This document shows, piece after piece, positions 38,874 through 49,655 of a stretch of DNA of 64,000 nucleotides. This stretch comes from Gammaproteobacteria bacterium (GTDB lineage Bacteria; Pseudomonadota; Gammaproteobacteria; Steroidobacterales; GCA-2729495). The stretch lies in contig VGVH01000005.1 of NCBI GenBank assembly GCA_016874095.1, positions 62,001 through 126,000 of the forward strand, in the 5' to 3' direction. The translations under genes were made by a program, and so were the position numbers. Every line of letters starts with the position of its first letter. Position 1 is the first letter of the stretch. The notes under the pieces were generated by a model that had not been told where the DNA came from, searched no databases, and was given only the letters and a program-made list of their open reading frames with translations.

Positions 38874-39162
38874 GGGTCGGAGGCAGGCTGCGCAAGGTAT
38901 GTATTTCAGACTCCGCCAATCGCAAGGCGTGACGGAGGCGCCGCGGTTCCAGCGCGATTCGCAGAACGAACGCGGCCAGACAAGCCAGCCCGAACAGCCA
39001 CCCCGCACCAAAAGCCAGCGTGAGCGCCAGTGATTTCTGCATTCGTGTCTCGAAGAAGCCGAGGTCGAGTGTCACGGCACCCGGATTGAGGGCGGCGAAA
39101 ACGACGGCCAGCAAGAGGGCCGAAACGAGGGCGATGGAAAGGACGATCCGGCGCAGGAGCAT
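38863..39162 (-). CDS. lapA: Lipopolysaccharide assembly protein A domain protein (YciS)
   Basis: This 99-residue membrane protein has two helices (about 5-27 and 45-68) flanking ALNPGAVTLDLGFFE, the LapA/DUF1049 signature. A short coiled C-terminus follows. LapA works with LapB in lipopolysaccharide assembly. It overlaps lapB by 11 bases and lies 23 bases after ihfB. Confidence 0.93.
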   Translation of the reverse strand: MLLRRIVLSIALVSALLLAVVFAALNPGAVTLDLGFFETRMQKSLALTLAFGAGWLFGLACLAAFVLRIALEPRRLRHALRLAESEIHTLRSLPPTHAD

Positions 39163-39185
39163 CGCGGTTCGTCCCCGGGAATCCG

Positions 39186-39488
39186 TCAGTCCTTGATCGG
39201 CAGCAGCTTGTTGTCGTTGACCCGGTTGCGGAGGTCCTTGCCTGGCTTGAAGTGCGGCACATACTTGCCGGCCAGTGCCACGGCTTCACCGGTCTTCGGA
39301 TTCCGGCCGAGACGTGGCGGCCGGAAATGCAGGGAAAAACTGCCGAAACCACGTATCTCGATGCGTTCGCCGGATGCCAGCGCGTTGCTCATGAGTTCGA
39401 GCAGGTGTTTTACCGCCAGCTCGACATCCTTCGCAGGCAAAAGCTTCTGCTTGCGCGCCAGCAGCTCTATCAGCTCAGACTTAGTCAT
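39186..39488 (-). CDS. ihfB: Integration host factor beta subunit
   Basis: IhfB pairs with IhfA. The 100-residue DNABII protein begins [23 protein letters not shown]. It carries the DNA arm [26 protein letters not shown], ending with [16 protein letters not shown]. The start at 39488 fits the family; an upstream in-frame ATG adds 11 unrelated residues. It follows rpsA by 73 bases, the common rpsA-ihfB order. Confidence 0.96.
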   Translation of the reverse strand: MTKSELIELLARKQKLLPAKDVELAVKHLLELMSNALASGERIEIRGFGSFSLHFRPPRLGRNPKTGEAVALAGKYVPHFKPGKDLRNRVNDNKLLPIKD

Positions 39489-39561
39489 AGCCAAGGCAGT
39501 ACCCCCCGATTCTCCCCGCAACAGGCGGCGAACCGTCCGTTCCTTAAGATCAGCTACTCAA

Positions 39562-41238
39562 TCAGCCCTCGTCACCCGCGATCCGCTGTTTCAGCAGATC
39601 GCCGAGCGTCGTGCCGCCTGTCGATTCCGACGAGCGATAGTTTTCCATCGCTTCGGCTTCCTCGTGCGCTTCCTTCGCCTTGATCGACAGCGAGATCACG
39701 CGGCTCTTGCGGTCCATGCCGATGAATCTCGCCTCGACCACGTCCCCCACGCTGAGCACTGTCCGGGCGTCCTCGACACGGTCGCGCGACAGTTCGCTCG
39801 CGCGAAGCTGGCCCTGGATGCCGCCCTCGATGTCCACGATTGCGCCGCGTGCATCAACCTCGGTGACGGTGCCCTTGACGATGCTGCCCTTCGGGAACTG
39901 CGACAGGAAGCCGGTTAGCGGATCGCTGTCGAGCTGCTTGACGCCGAGCGAAATGCGCTCCCGCTCCGGATCGATCGTGAGCACGACGGCTTCGATGTCT
40001 TCGCCCTTCTTGTACTTGCGCACAGCTTCTTCGCCCGGCGTGTCCCAGGAAATATCCGAAACGTGCACGAGGCCGTCGATGCCGCCAGGCAACCCGATGA
40101 AAACGCCGAAATCGGTGATTGACTTGATCTTGCCGCTGACGCGATCGCCTTTGTTGAAGCTGGCCGCGAACTCGGCCCAGGGATTGGGCTTGCACTGCTT
40201 GAGGCCGAGCGAAATGCGGCGCCTGTCCTCGTCGACGTCGAGTACCATGACCTCGACCTCGTCGCCGATCTGCACGACCTTCGACGGATTGACGTTCTTG
40301 TTCGTCCAGTCCATCTCCGAAACGTGGACGAGTCCTTCGACGCCCTCCTCGATCTCCGCGAAGCAACCGTAGTCGGCGATATTCGTCACCTTGCCGAACA
40401 GACGTGTATTGGGCGGATAACGCCGCGAAATGGCTTCCCAGGGGTCGGAGCCAAGCTGCTTCACGCCGAGCGAAACGCGATTCTTCTCGCGGTCGAAGCG
40501 CAGGATCTTCACGCTGATTTCCTCGCCGACATTCACCACTTCGGATGGATGCTTGACGCGCTTCCATGCCATGTCGGTGATATGCAGCAGGCCGTCGATG
40601 CCGCCAAGATCCACGAACGCGCCGTATTCGGTGAGATTCTTGACGATGCCCTTGACGACCGTTCCCTCCTGCAGCTGCGCGAGCATGGCCTCCCGTTCGG
40701 AGCTGTATTCCTGCTCCACGACCGCGCGGCGGGACACCACCACGTTGTTGCGGCGACGGTCTAGCTTGATCACCTTGAATTCGAGGACCTTGCCCTCGAG
40801 GTAGGAGGGATCGCGCACCGGGCGCACGTCGACCAGCGAGCCGGGGAGGAAGGCCCGGACGTAGTCGACGTCCACGGTAAAGCCACCCTTGACGCGACCG
40901 CTGATGAGGCCGGTAACGATTTTGCTGTTTTCGAACGCGTCCTCGAGCTGTTCCCAGGTCCTTGCCCGCTTGGCGCGTTCGCGCGACAGCCGGGTTTCGC
41001 CCTGACCGTCCTCGACGGAGTCGAGTGCCACCTCGACCTGGTCCCCGATCTGCACTTCGATTTCGCCGCGTTCGTTGCGGAACTGGCTGGTCGGGATCAC
41101 GGCCTCCGACTTGAGGCCCGCACTCACCACGACCATGTCCTGGGAAATATCGACAACCCGGCCGGTCAGGATCGTTCCCGGGCGGATGCGGTTGCTGGCA
41201 AGGCTCTGCTCGAACAATTCGGAGAAGGATTCAGTCAT
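39562..41238 (-). CDS. rpsA: 30S ribosomal protein S1
   Basis: S1 melts mRNA at the ribosome-binding site. The 558-residue protein carries six S1-type OB folds, visible as repeats of [34 protein letters not shown] blocks (for example at about residues 190-260 and 275-345). The length equals the E. coli protein (557). Only a weak A-rich ribosome-binding site precedes the ATG, as known for rpsA genes. It lies 71 bases after cmk. Confidence 0.97.
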   Translation of the reverse strand: MTESFSELFEQSLASNRIRPGTILTGRVVDISQDMVVVSAGLKSEAVIPTSQFRNERGEIEVQIGDQVEVALDSVEDGQGETRLSRERAKRARTWEQLEDAFENSKIVTGLISGRVKGGFTVDVDYVRAFLPGSLVDVRPVRDPSYLEGKVLEFKVIKLDRRRNNVVVSRRAVVEQEYSSEREAMLAQLQEGTVVKGIVKNLTEYGAFVDLGGIDGLLHITDMAWKRVKHPSEVVNVGEEISVKILRFDREKNRVSLGVKQLGSDPWEAISRRYPPNTRLFGKVTNIADYGCFAEIEEGVEGLVHVSEMDWTNKNVNPSKVVQIGDEVEVMVLDVDEDRRRISLGLKQCKPNPWAEFAASFNKGDRVSGKIKSITDFGVFIGLPGGIDGLVHVSDISWDTPGEEAVRKYKKGEDIEAVVLTIDPERERISLGVKQLDSDPLTGFLSQFPKGSIVKGTVTEVDARGAIVDIEGGIQGQLRASELSRDRVEDARTVLSVGDVVEARFIGMDRKSRVISLSIKAKEAHEEAEAMENYRSSESTGGTTLGDLLKQRIAGDEG

Positions 41239-41309
41239 TTCTTCTTACCGGTTTCCTGCGGAGAAACAGGCTCGGTTGACGCAATGCGCCGTTGCGGCGC
41301 CTGCGGTTG
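41239..41309 (-). promoter_or_regulatory. Structured rpsA 5' leader
   Basis: The 71 bases between cmk and rpsA contain two hairpins: GCGCCG/CGGCGC (41286-41300, loop of three) and GTTTC/GAAAC (41251-41267). The start is preceded by a weak AAGAAG and not a full Shine-Dalgarno. In E. coli a structured leader without a good ribosome-binding site gives S1 autogenous control. Here that is inferred by analogy. Confidence 0.35.
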
Positions 41310-42044
41310 CTATTCCGTCAGCCCGCTCGCGGCGCCGCCGGTCCTTGGGTTGCTCACTGCATCAGGCCAGGTCTCGGCGACCCAGCCCATGACGGCCTTG
41401 ACGACAGACTCGACCGGCATGCCGGTGGAATCGAGAACTCTGGCGTCAGCCGCTGGCCGCAGTGGAGCGACCGATCTTTCCGAGTCACGGCGGTCACGCT
41501 CGGCCATGTCCCTGGAAAGGGCGGCAAGGCTAACATCAATACCCTTCTGCTTCAACTGGTTATGACGTCGGCGGGCGCGCTCTTCGACGCTGGCGGTCAG
41601 GAACACCTTCAGCCCCGCGTCCGGGAATATGAAGGTCCCCATGTCGCGGCCATCGGCAACGAGCCCCGGCGGGCGGCGAAACGCCCGTTGCCTGGCAATC
41701 AGGGCCTCGCGCACCGCGGGCAGCGCCGCCACCCTGGAGGCCGCGGCGCCAGCCGCCTCCGTCCGGATCGCGCCCGAGACGTTCACCCCGGACAGAAGGA
41801 TGCGCGTGTCGCCGCCCTTGCCGCTGAGAAAACTGACGTCGAGGTCCGCGGCCACCGCGGCGACGGCAACGGCATCGTCCAGCGCCACGCCGCGGCCACC
41901 GGCTGCCAGTCCGACCAGCCGATAAAGAGCTCCACTGTCCAGCAGGTGCCAGCCCAGCTGCCCGGCCACCTGCTCCGCCACCGTTCCCTTGCCGCTGCCG
42001 CCCGGGCCGTCGATCGCGATGACTGGCGCGGGCGCAGCACTCAC
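41310..42044 (-). CDS. cmk: Cytidylate kinase (GTG start)
   Basis: Cmk phosphorylates CMP and dCMP. The 244-residue P-loop kinase has [19 protein letters not shown] near the N-terminus, [33 protein letters not shown], and the lid arginine region [18 protein letters not shown]. The GTG at 42044 lies in the GTGA overlap with the aroA stop. The next in-frame upstream start adds unrelated residues. aroA-cmk-rpsA is a conserved gene order. Confidence 0.95.
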   Translation of the reverse strand: MSAAPAPVIAIDGPGGSGKGTVAEQVAGQLGWHLLDSGALYRLVGLAAGGRGVALDDAVAVAAVAADLDVSFLSGKGGDTRILLSGVNVSGAIRTEAAGAAASRVAALPAVREALIARQRAFRRPPGLVADGRDMGTFIFPDAGLKVFLTASVEERARRRHNQLKQKGIDVSLAALSRDMAERDRRDSERSVAPLRPAADARVLDSTGMPVESVVKAVMGWVAETWPDAVSNPRTGGAASGLTE

Positions 42045-43357
42045 CGCGGGCTCCCGTTGGACTCCGCCACGTCCATGCCGATGTCGCAAGCGAGCCGGAC
42101 GAAACCGGGAAACGAGGTCGCCACGTTGTCCGTATCCAGTATTCGGATCGGACCGGAGGCACGCATGGCCGCCACCGCGAATGCCATTGCGACACGGTGG
42201 TCGCCATGGCTGTCGATGGTTCCCCCGGTCATCGTGCCTCCACGGATCCGGGCGCCATCTGCGGTCTCCTCGACATCGATGCCGAGCGCCCTCAAGCCAT
42301 CCGCCATGACGCGAATGCGATCGCTTTCCTTGTGCCGCAATTCTTCGGCACCACTGACCACCGTCTCGCCTGCGGCCATGGCAGCGGCAATGAAGACAGC
42401 CGGAAACTCGTCGATGGCCAGCGGCACGAGCGCCGGCGGAACTTGGATGCCCTGCAGGGCGGAGGCACGGATCCGCAGTCGACCCACCGGTTCCATCCCG
42501 GAGCCCGTGTCGAGCGGCTCGATGTCGATGTTCGCGCCCATCAGGCGGAAGATCTCCAGCACGCCGGTGCGACTCGGATTGAGTCCGACATTGTCGATGC
42601 TGACGTCGGCATTCCCAGCGATCAGCGCGGCAAGAACGGGAAAAGCCGCCGACGAGAGGTCGCCGGGAACATTGACAAGGGTTGCCTGCAGACCGCCGGT
42701 CGGCGTCAGTGAAACTGAATTCGCCGACCGCCGCACCGGCTGGGCGAAAGCCGCAAGCATGCGCTCGGTGTGGTCCCGAGATACGGCGGGCTCGATCACC
42801 TCGGTATCACCTTCGGCGAAAAGCCCCGCCAGAAGAATCGCCGATTTGATCTGTGCACTTGCCACCGGCAGCCGATAGGCTATTCCTCTCAGCCGGCGCC
42901 CACCCGTGACCGAGACGGGCGGCAGCCCATTGCGGGTGGTGATATCCGCGCCCATCTGACGCAACGGCGCGGCGACACGCTCCATCGGCCGGCGGCTCAG
43001 CGATTCGTCGCCGATGAGACGCGTATCGAACGACTGGCCTGCGAGCAGGCCGGCGAACAGACGCATGGCCGTGCCGGAGTTGCCCATGTCGAGATCGCCA
43101 GCGGGTCGCTTGAGGCCGCGCAGACCGCCACCTCGCAGGATCAGCGAGTCGGCCGCCGGGCGTTGCACCTCTATGCCCATCGACCGCATGGCTGCCAGCG
43201 TCGCCAGACAGTCCTCGCCCGGCAGGAACCCGTGTACGCGCGTCTCGCCACTGGCGAGCGATCCCAGCATTACCGAGCGGTGGGAAATCGACTTGTCGCC
43301 AGGAACCCGCACGGTACCTGCCACTCGCGCGACGGGCGACGACACGATCTGCTTCAC
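42041..43357 (-). CDS. aroA: 3-phosphoshikimate 1-carboxyvinyltransferase (EPSP synthase)
   Basis: AroA transfers enolpyruvyl from PEP to shikimate-3-phosphate, the sixth shikimate step and the target of glyphosate. The 438-residue protein has [59 protein letters not shown] and [19 protein letters not shown] and RDHTE match motifs used to define class II EPSP synthases, while NPSRTG deviates from NxTR. The glycine of GNSGTAM, replaced by alanine in the tolerant CP4 enzyme, is retained. It lies between pheA and cmk. Confidence 0.96.
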   Translation of the reverse strand: MKQIVSSPVARVAGTVRVPGDKSISHRSVMLGSLASGETRVHGFLPGEDCLATLAAMRSMGIEVQRPAADSLILRGGGLRGLKRPAGDLDMGNSGTAMRLFAGLLAGQSFDTRLIGDESLSRRPMERVAAPLRQMGADITTRNGLPPVSVTGGRRLRGIAYRLPVASAQIKSAILLAGLFAEGDTEVIEPAVSRDHTERMLAAFAQPVRRSANSVSLTPTGGLQATLVNVPGDLSSAAFPVLAALIAGNADVSIDNVGLNPSRTGVLEIFRLMGANIDIEPLDTGSGMEPVGRLRIRASALQGIQVPPALVPLAIDEFPAVFIAAAMAAGETVVSGAEELRHKESDRIRVMADGLRALGIDVEETADGARIRGGTMTGGTIDSHGDHRVAMAFAVAAMRASGPIRILDTDNVATSFPGFVRLACDIGMDVAESNGSPR

Positions 43358-43368
43358 CGCGTCCGCCG

Positions 43369-44490
43369 CTACAGCACGGCCTTGGGGTAGGAGCCAAGGA
43401 CGCGGAACAGGTCCGCGTGACGCTGCAGTTCTTTCAGCGCCTTCGCCACCGCAACATCATCGGCGTGGCCGTCGATGTCGACGAAAAACACGTAGTGCCA
43501 CTTGCGCCGGCGTGATGGCCGTGACTCTATGCGACTCATGCTTACCTTGTGCCGCGCGAACGGCGCCAGCAGGCGGTGCAGCACGCCGGCATCGCCCGCT
43601 TTCGTGCTCGACAGCAGCAGCGTCGTGCGATCGGCCCCGCTGGACGGGAACAGACGTCGCCCGATGACGAGGAAACGGGTCGTATTGTCCGGGCGGTCCT
43701 CGATGTCCGTCACCAGCTTGCGCAGGCTGTAGACCTCGGCAGCAGCATCGCCGGCGATCGCCGCGGTGCCAGCTTCGTCACGGGCGCGCCGCGCACCTTC
43801 GGCATTGCTGGTGGCCTCTACGAGCGCAATGCCCGGCAGGTATTCCTTCAGCCAGGCGCGACACTGCGCCAGCGACTGCGGGTGCGCGGCCACCCTGCGG
43901 ATCTGGTCGAGCGAGTCCATCGTCCCGAGCAGGTGCTGGCGGATACGCAGCTCGACCTCGCCGCAGATCTTCAGCGGGGAGCCGAGAAACATGTCCAGGG
44001 TGTGATTGACGGAGCCCTCCGTCGAGTTCTCGATCGGCACGACACCGAAATCGGCCGCGCCCCCCTCCACCTCGTGGAAGACCTCGTCGATCGTGGCAAG
44101 CGGCAGGGTGCGGACGGAATGGCCGAAATGCTTGTAGACAGCCGACTGGCTGAAAGTCCCTTCCGGTCCGAGGTACCCGACCTTGAGTGGCTCTTCCTGT
44201 GCGAGGCAGGCGGACATGATCTCGCGAAACAGCCGCACCATCTCCTCGTTGGTCAGCGGGCCTTTGTTGCGCGCGACGACTGCGCGCAGGACCTGCGCCT
44301 CGCGCTCAGGGCGATAGAACTCGACGGTTCCGCCTGCGCTGCCCTTGGATACGGCCACCTGCTGGGCCACGCGCGCGCGATCGCTGATCAGCTCGCCGAT
44401 GCGGGTATCGAGTTCGTCGATGCGGCGGCGGAATTCCGCCAGCGGCTCCGGCTTGAGAGCTTTCCGTTTCGGCTTCTTCCGGCTGGCCAT
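43369..44490 (-). CDS. pheA: Bifunctional chorismate mutase / prephenate dehydratase (P-protein)
   Basis: PheA converts chorismate to prephenate and then to phenylpyruvate. The 373-residue protein has an N-terminal AroQ chorismate mutase (about 15-95: EFRRRIDELDTRIGELISDRARVAQQVA), and a prephenate dehydratase domain (KVGYLGPEGTFSQSAVYKHFG; PIENSTEGSVNHTLDMF; DNTTRFLVIG). A C-terminal ACT domain has the phenylalanine-binding motif SRIESRPSRRRKWHYVFFVD. The ESRP element predicts feedback inhibition by phenylalanine. It lies 12 bases after serA and 11 bases before aroA. Confidence 0.97.
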   Translation of the reverse strand: MASRKKPKRKALKPEPLAEFRRRIDELDTRIGELISDRARVAQQVAVSKGSAGGTVEFYRPEREAQVLRAVVARNKGPLTNEEMVRLFREIMSACLAQEEPLKVGYLGPEGTFSQSAVYKHFGHSVRTLPLATIDEVFHEVEGGAADFGVVPIENSTEGSVNHTLDMFLGSPLKICGEVELRIRQHLLGTMDSLDQIRRVAAHPQSLAQCRAWLKEYLPGIALVEATSNAEGARRARDEAGTAAIAGDAAAEVYSLRKLVTDIEDRPDNTTRFLVIGRRLFPSSGADRTTLLLSSTKAGDAGVLHRLLAPFARHKVSMSRIESRPSRRRKWHYVFFVDIDGHADDVAVAKALKELQRHADLFRVLGSYPKAVL

Positions 44491-44502
44491 GGCTGACTCC
44501 CG

Positions 44503-45684
44503 TCAGGCGGACTGGGCGCGACCCAAATCGCGCACGCAGAGCACGCCCGATATCCTGCGAATCGAATCGAGCACCGTCGCAGAAGGCGTACCATCGAGGT
44601 CGACGATGGTATAGGCAAGATTGCCGCGCGACTTGTTGAGCAGATCGGCGATGTTGAGCCCCGCGTCACCCAGGTAGGTCGATATCTGACCGACCATGTT
44701 CGGGACGTTCGCGTTCGCAATCGTGATGCGATGTGCAGCGTTGTGCGGCACATCGGCATCCGGAAAGTTCACGGAATGACGGATGGTGCCGTGCTCCAGG
44801 TAGGCACGCAGCGTGTCGATCACCATGATGGCGCAATTCACTTCGGCCTCCTCGGTCGACGCCCCGAGATGCGGCAAAGCAATGACGCGCTCATTGCCGA
44901 GCAGGCGGCGGCTCGGGAAATCAGTGACGTACGAGCGCAGCTTTCCCGAAGCCAGTGCGGCGAGTAGCGCGGCATCGTCGACGATTTCGCCGCGGGCGAA
45001 ATTGAGGATCACGCCATCCTTCGGCATCAGCCGCAGCCTGGCCTTGTTGACCAGGCCGCGGGTCGCGTCGAACAACGGCACGTGCAGGCTGATCGTGTCC
45101 GCGCGACTGAACAGATCCTCCAGGCTGCGCGCCTTCTCGACACCTGAAGACAGTTCCCAGGCGCGATCTACCGTGATCTGCGGGTCGAAGCCGATAACCC
45201 GCATGCCCAGCGTCAGCGCGGCATTCGCCACCTGCACGCCGATGGCGCCGAGACCAATGACACCGAGCGTCCTGCTCGGCAATTCGGATCCGACGAAGCG
45301 CTTCTTTCCCTCCTCTACCGCCTTGTCCAGTGCAGCACCCTCGCCCGACAGCTGCTGGGTGTAGTGCCAGGCCTGGCAGAGGTTGCGCGCCGCCAGAAGC
45401 ATGCCGGCGAGCACCAGTTCCTTCACCGCGTTGGCGTTGGCACCGGGTGCGTTGAAGACCGGGATCCCGCGCTCGGACATGCGGTCGACCGGTATGTTGT
45501 TGGTTCCCGCACCTGCGCGACCGATTGCCAGCACCGAGGAAGGCAATTCCATGTCGTGCATCTTTGCCGAACGGACCAATACGCCATGCGGCTGCCCGAT
45601 GTCGGAAGCGACCTCGTAGCGCTCGCGCGGCAAGCGCGCGAGACCCTGCACCGAGATGTTGTTGAGCGTCAGAACTTTGTACAT
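44503..45684 (-). CDS. serA: D-3-phosphoglycerate dehydrogenase
   Basis: SerA oxidises 3-phosphoglycerate to 3-phosphohydroxypyruvate, the first step of serine synthesis. The 393-residue protein has AIGRAGAGTNNIPVDRMSERGIPVFNAPGANANAV, the NAD-binding GVIGLGAIGVQVANAAL, NFARGEIVDD and the catalytic-histidine segment VIALPHLGASTEEAE. It ends in an ACT domain (about 325-393) that may mediate serine feedback. This is the shorter class without the extra intervening domain. serC is immediately upstream, 31 bases away. Confidence 0.95.
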   Translation of the reverse strand: MYKVLTLNNISVQGLARLPRERYEVASDIGQPHGVLVRSAKMHDMELPSSVLAIGRAGAGTNNIPVDRMSERGIPVFNAPGANANAVKELVLAGMLLAARNLCQAWHYTQQLSGEGAALDKAVEEGKKRFVGSELPSRTLGVIGLGAIGVQVANAALTLGMRVIGFDPQITVDRAWELSSGVEKARSLEDLFSRADTISLHVPLFDATRGLVNKARLRLMPKDGVILNFARGEIVDDAALLAALASGKLRSYVTDFPSRRLLGNERVIALPHLGASTEEAEVNCAIMVIDTLRAYLEHGTIRHSVNFPDADVPHNAAHRITIANANVPNMVGQISTYLGDAGLNIADLLNKSRGNLAYTIVDLDGTPSATVLDSIRRISGVLCVRDLGRAQSA

Positions 45685-45715
45685 CCGAAGCTTTCCTGCG
45701 TTTCGCTGTCAGCGC

Positions 45716-46798
45716 TCAGCCGTGACGCTTCGCGAAATCAGCCATGAACCCGATGAGTGCATCCACGCCGGCTTCCGGCATGGCGTTGTAGATGCTCGCG
45801 CGCATGCCGCCGACCGACCTGTGACCCTTGAGCTCGGTGAGCCCCGCCTTTTCCGCCCCGGACAGGAAAGGCGCATCGAGTTCTTCCCGTGGCAATGTGA
45901 ATGGAACGTTCATCCACGAACGATAGGCGACCGCGACCGGGTTGCGGTAGAACCCCGAGCCGTCGATTGCGCGATACAGTTTATCCGCCTTGCGGCGGTT
46001 GATCTCGGCCATGCGGTCCAGCCCGCCCTGCTTCCTGAGCCAGGCGAACACGAGCCCGGCGAAGTACCACGAAAACGTCGGCGGTGTGTTGAGCATCGAG
46101 CCCTCTTTCGCCTGGGCCGAGTAGCGCAGGATGTTCGGCACGGTGTCGGGCACGCGGTCGATGAGATCGCGCCGCACGATCATGACGACGAGCCCGGCAG
46201 GACCGATGTTCTTCTGGGCGCCAGCATAGATCATCCCGAAGCGCGAGACATCGACCGGTCGCGACAGGATGGTCGACGACATGTCCGCGACGAGCGGCGC
46301 GCCACCGGCATCCGGCACGGCGTGGAACTCGAGACCGCCGATGGTCTCGTTCGGGCAGTAATGCAGGTATGCCGCGCCGGGAGTCAGTTTCCACTGTGAG
46401 CGATCCGGCGCGTCGGTGTAGTTGCCGGCGGCGCCATCGGCCACGACATTCACCTTGCGCACCAGCTTCGCCTCACTGGCCGCTTTCTTGGACCACTGTC
46501 CCGTCACGAGGTAATCCACCGTGTCGCCTGCCGCCGCAAGGTTCATGGGGATCTGGGCGAATTGCTGGGTCGCGCCGCCCTGCAGGAACAGCACGGCATA
46601 GTCGGCCGGTATCGCGAGGAGTTCGCGCAGATCGGCCTCGGCCTGCTCCGCCACCTTGATAAAGGCCTTGCTGCGATGGCTGACCTCCATGACGGAAACG
46701 CCACGCCCCTGCCAGTCGAGCATTTCGGACCTGGCCTGCTCTAGCACTTCGACCGGCAAGGTGGCCGGCCCGGCGCTGAAATTGAAGATCCGTCCCAT
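45716..46798 (-). CDS. serC: Phosphoserine aminotransferase
   Basis: SerC transaminates 3-phosphohydroxypyruvate to phosphoserine and also acts in pyridoxal phosphate synthesis. The 360-residue PLP enzyme has FSAGPATLPVEVLEQAR at the N-terminus and its PLP lysine at Lys196 in YAGAQKNIGPAGL. FAWLRKQGGLDRMAEINRRKADKLY and GGMRASIYNAM lie near the end. It lies between gyrA and serA on the same strand. Confidence 0.97.
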   Translation of the reverse strand: MGRIFNFSAGPATLPVEVLEQARSEMLDWQGRGVSVMEVSHRSKAFIKVAEQAEADLRELLAIPADYAVLFLQGGATQQFAQIPMNLAAAGDTVDYLVTGQWSKKAASEAKLVRKVNVVADGAAGNYTDAPDRSQWKLTPGAAYLHYCPNETIGGLEFHAVPDAGGAPLVADMSSTILSRPVDVSRFGMIYAGAQKNIGPAGLVVMIVRRDLIDRVPDTVPNILRYSAQAKEGSMLNTPPTFSWYFAGLVFAWLRKQGGLDRMAEINRRKADKLYRAIDGSGFYRNPVAVAYRSWMNVPFTLPREELDAPFLSGAEKAGLTELKGHRSVGGMRASIYNAMPEAGVDALIGFMADFAKRHG

Positions 46799-46872
46799 CT
46801 ACTGACCCATTGCCTCCATGAAATTGCTGCAGGCCGCGACCAGCGGGCCGCGGCACCGCGCCGTTGAATACC

Positions 46873-49422
46873 TCAGCCCTGGTCCTCGCCGTCGCCCATC
46901 GCGATGATGCGATCCAGGCCGACGAGCCGCTCCCCCTCATCGAGCCGGATCAGGCGCACACCCTGCGTGTTGCGCCCCTGCTCCGAGATCTCGTCGACCG
47001 ATGTGCGCACCAGCGTGCCGACCGAACTGATGAGCACGACGTCATCGCCTGACTCGGCCTGGATGGCCCCGACCATGCGGCCATTGCGATCGGAAGTCTG
47101 GATGCCGATCACGCCCTGGCCGCCGCGCCCCTGTACCGGGAAGTCCTCGATCGGTGTCCGCTTGCCGAAGCCGTTTTCCGTGGCCGTGAGGATCTGTCCG
47201 CCACGCCCGATGAGAAGCGCGATCACTTCCTGCCCCTCAGCGAGGCGGATACCGCGCACCCCGGCCGCCGTGCGTCCCATCGGCCGCACGTCGTCCTCGC
47301 TGAAGCGGATCACCTTGCCTGAGCTCGCGCAGAGCAGGATGTCGCTCTTGCCGTCGGTGATCGCCACATCGACCAGCCGGTCGTTGTCATGGAGATCGAC
47401 CGCCCTGATGCCGGCGTTGCGCGGTCGCGAGAACGCCTCGAGGCTGGTCTTCTTCACGACGCCCTGGCTGGTCGCCATGAACACGTACTTCTCGGGCTTG
47501 AAGTCCTTGATCGGCAGGACCGCGTTGACCCGCTCACCCTCTTCGAGCGGCAGCAGGTTGACGATCGGGCGACCTCGCGCTTCGCGGCTGGCGCGCGGCA
47601 CCTGGTAGACCTTGAGCCAGAAGAGCCGCCCGCGGCTGGTGAAGCACAGGAGCGTGTCGTGGGTATTCGCGACGAAGAGCTTGTCGATGAAGTCTTCGTC
47701 CTTGACCCTTGCGGCCGTCCGCCCGCGACCGCCACGGCGCTGGACCTGGTAGTCGGTCAGGCTCTGCGCCTTCGCGTAACCGCCGTGCGACAGCGTGACG
47801 ACGACCTCCTCCTTCGGCACGAGGTCCTCGATCGACAGCTCTTCGTGGCTCTCGATGATCTCCGAGCGCCTGGGGTCGGCGAACCGCTCGCGGATGTCTG
47901 CGAGCTCCGCGCGTATCACCGCCATGAGGCGGTCCGGGCTCTGCAGGATGCCGATGAAATCGCGGATCGCATCGAGCAGTTCGCCGTACTCGGCAATGAT
48001 CTTGTCCTGCTCCAGCCCGGTGAGCCGGTGGAGCCGCAGATCCAGGATCGCCTGCGCCTGCACGGGAGACAGTCGGTAACCGCCCTCGCCCAGCCCGAAT
48101 TCGCCGCCGATGTCCGGCGGCCGTGTCGTGACCTCCGCCCCGGCCCGCTCGAGCATCTGCGTCACCGCGCCGGGTGACCAGGGGCGCGACACCAACGCCT
48201 CGCGCGCGTCGGCCGGCGAAGGCGACGCCTTGATCACAGCGATAACCTCGTCGATGTTGGCCAGAGCCACGGCCTGACCTTCGAGGACATGGGCACGTTC
48301 GCGGGTCTTGCGCAGATCGTAGATCGTGCGACGAGTGACGACTTCGCGACGATGGCGGAGGAATGCCTCGAGCATGTCGCGCAGCGTGAGCAACTGGGGC
48401 CTGCCATCGCGCAGGGCGACCATGTTGATGCCGAAGACCGTCTCCAGCGGCGTCTGGGCGAACAGGTTGTTCAGCACCACGTCGGCGAGTTGCCCGCGAC
48501 GCAGCTCGATCACGATGCGCATGCCGTCCTTGTCGGACTCGTCGCGCAGCTCGCTGATGCCCTCGATTCTCTTGTCGCGGACCAGTTCGGCAATCTTCTC
48601 GATCAACCGGGCCTTGTTCACCTGGTACGGCAATTCGGTGACGATGATCGCCTCGCGGCCCTTGTCGTCGATCGGCTCGATATGGGTGCGCGCCCGCACA
48701 TGGCAGCGCCCGCGACCGCGGGCATAGGCCTCGATCACGCCATGCGTACCGTTGATGATCCCGGCCGTCGGAAAATCCGGACCCGGCACCTTCTTGATCA
48801 GTTCGGCGAGCGGGATATCCGGGTCGTCCATCAGGGCGAATACGGCGTCGATGACCTCGCCCAGGTTGTGCGGGGGAATGTTGGTTGCCATGCCGACGGC
48901 AATGCCCGAGGAGCCGTTGACCAGCAGGTGCGGGATCCGCGTCGGGAGAACCGTGGGCTCGCGCTCAGACCCGTCGTAGTTCGGGACGAAGTCGGCCGTC
49001 TCCTTATCTATGTCCGCCAGGAGTTCGCCGGCGATCCTCGCCATGCGGACTTCGGTGTATCGCATTGCGGCAGGCGCATCGCCATCGACCGAACCGAAGT
49101 TGCCCTGCCCGTCGACCAGCAGGTAGCGCATCGAGAACGGCTGGGCCAGGCGGACGATCGTGTCGTACACGGCCACGTCGCCGTGTGGGTGGTACTTGCC
49201 GATGACGTCGCCGACGACGCGTGCGGATTTCTTGTAGGGTTTGGTGTGGTCGTTGCCGAGCTCGCGCATGGCGTACAGAACCCGCCGGTGCACGGGCTTC
49301 AACCCGTCACGGACGTCCGGCAGGGCACGGCCCACGATGACGCTCATCGCGTAGTCCAGGTAGGACTGGCGCATCTCGTCTTCGAGATTGACCGGCAGGA
49401 TTTCCAGAGCTACGTCGGCCAT
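46873..49422 (-). CDS. gyrA: DNA gyrase subunit A (Val at position 83)
   Basis: GyrA cuts and rejoins DNA in the gyrase A2B2 enzyme. The 849-residue protein has the winged-helix quinolone-resistance region ([20 protein letters not shown], 76-95) and the catalytic Tyr122 in [10 protein letters not shown]. The C-terminal beta-pinwheel carries the GyrA box QRRGGRG. The numbering matches E. coli exactly. The residue normally serine at 83 is valine (codon GTG, 49176-49174), while Asp87 is kept. Valine cannot make the water-metal bridge to quinolones. The ATG is 233 bases from the divergent mtaD gene; that interval must hold both promoters. Confidence 0.98.
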   Translation of the reverse strand: MADVALEILPVNLEDEMRQSYLDYAMSVIVGRALPDVRDGLKPVHRRVLYAMRELGNDHTKPYKKSARVVGDVIGKYHPHGDVAVYDTIVRLAQPFSMRYLLVDGQGNFGSVDGDAPAAMRYTEVRMARIAGELLADIDKETADFVPNYDGSEREPTVLPTRIPHLLVNGSSGIAVGMATNIPPHNLGEVIDAVFALMDDPDIPLAELIKKVPGPDFPTAGIINGTHGVIEAYARGRGRCHVRARTHIEPIDDKGREAIIVTELPYQVNKARLIEKIAELVRDKRIEGISELRDESDKDGMRIVIELRRGQLADVVLNNLFAQTPLETVFGINMVALRDGRPQLLTLRDMLEAFLRHRREVVTRRTIYDLRKTRERAHVLEGQAVALANIDEVIAVIKASPSPADAREALVSRPWSPGAVTQMLERAGAEVTTRPPDIGGEFGLGEGGYRLSPVQAQAILDLRLHRLTGLEQDKIIAEYGELLDAIRDFIGILQSPDRLMAVIRAELADIRERFADPRRSEIIESHEELSIEDLVPKEEVVVTLSHGGYAKAQSLTDYQVQRRGGRGRTAARVKDEDFIDKLFVANTHDTLLCFTSRGRLFWLKVYQVPRASREARGRPIVNLLPLEEGERVNAVLPIKDFKPEKYVFMATSQGVVKKTSLEAFSRPRNAGIRAVDLHDNDRLVDVAITDGKSDILLCASSGKVIRFSEDDVRPMGRTAAGVRGIRLAEGQEVIALLIGRGGQILTATENGFGKRTPIEDFPVQGRGGQGVIGIQTSDRNGRMVGAIQAESGDDVVLISSVGTLVRTSVDEISEQGRNTQGVRLIRLDEGERLVGLDRIIAMGDGEDQG

Positions 49423-49655
49423 GACCGCAATACGTCCACGGCAGTCGATGCGCAGCGGTCAGTTGCCGCCCCGATCGACTGCCCGGTTCCGTCCAGACAC
49501 ATTCGCCACCCCGCGCTCCGGATCGGAACGACGGGCCAATAAAGTTGCGCAGTTTAGCATAGCCATGCAGCCGGCCCGCAAAGACTACCCCGCTTCGATC
49601 GTTGCTCTGGCGCGGTTTTATCGCCGTTCGCGATGAGGCAATATGCCGGTCGCCA

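Noticed and set aside
49540-49570. TATGCT/TAAACT-type gyrA promoter on the minus strand
   Set aside because: No -35 at proper spacing; too weak to list.
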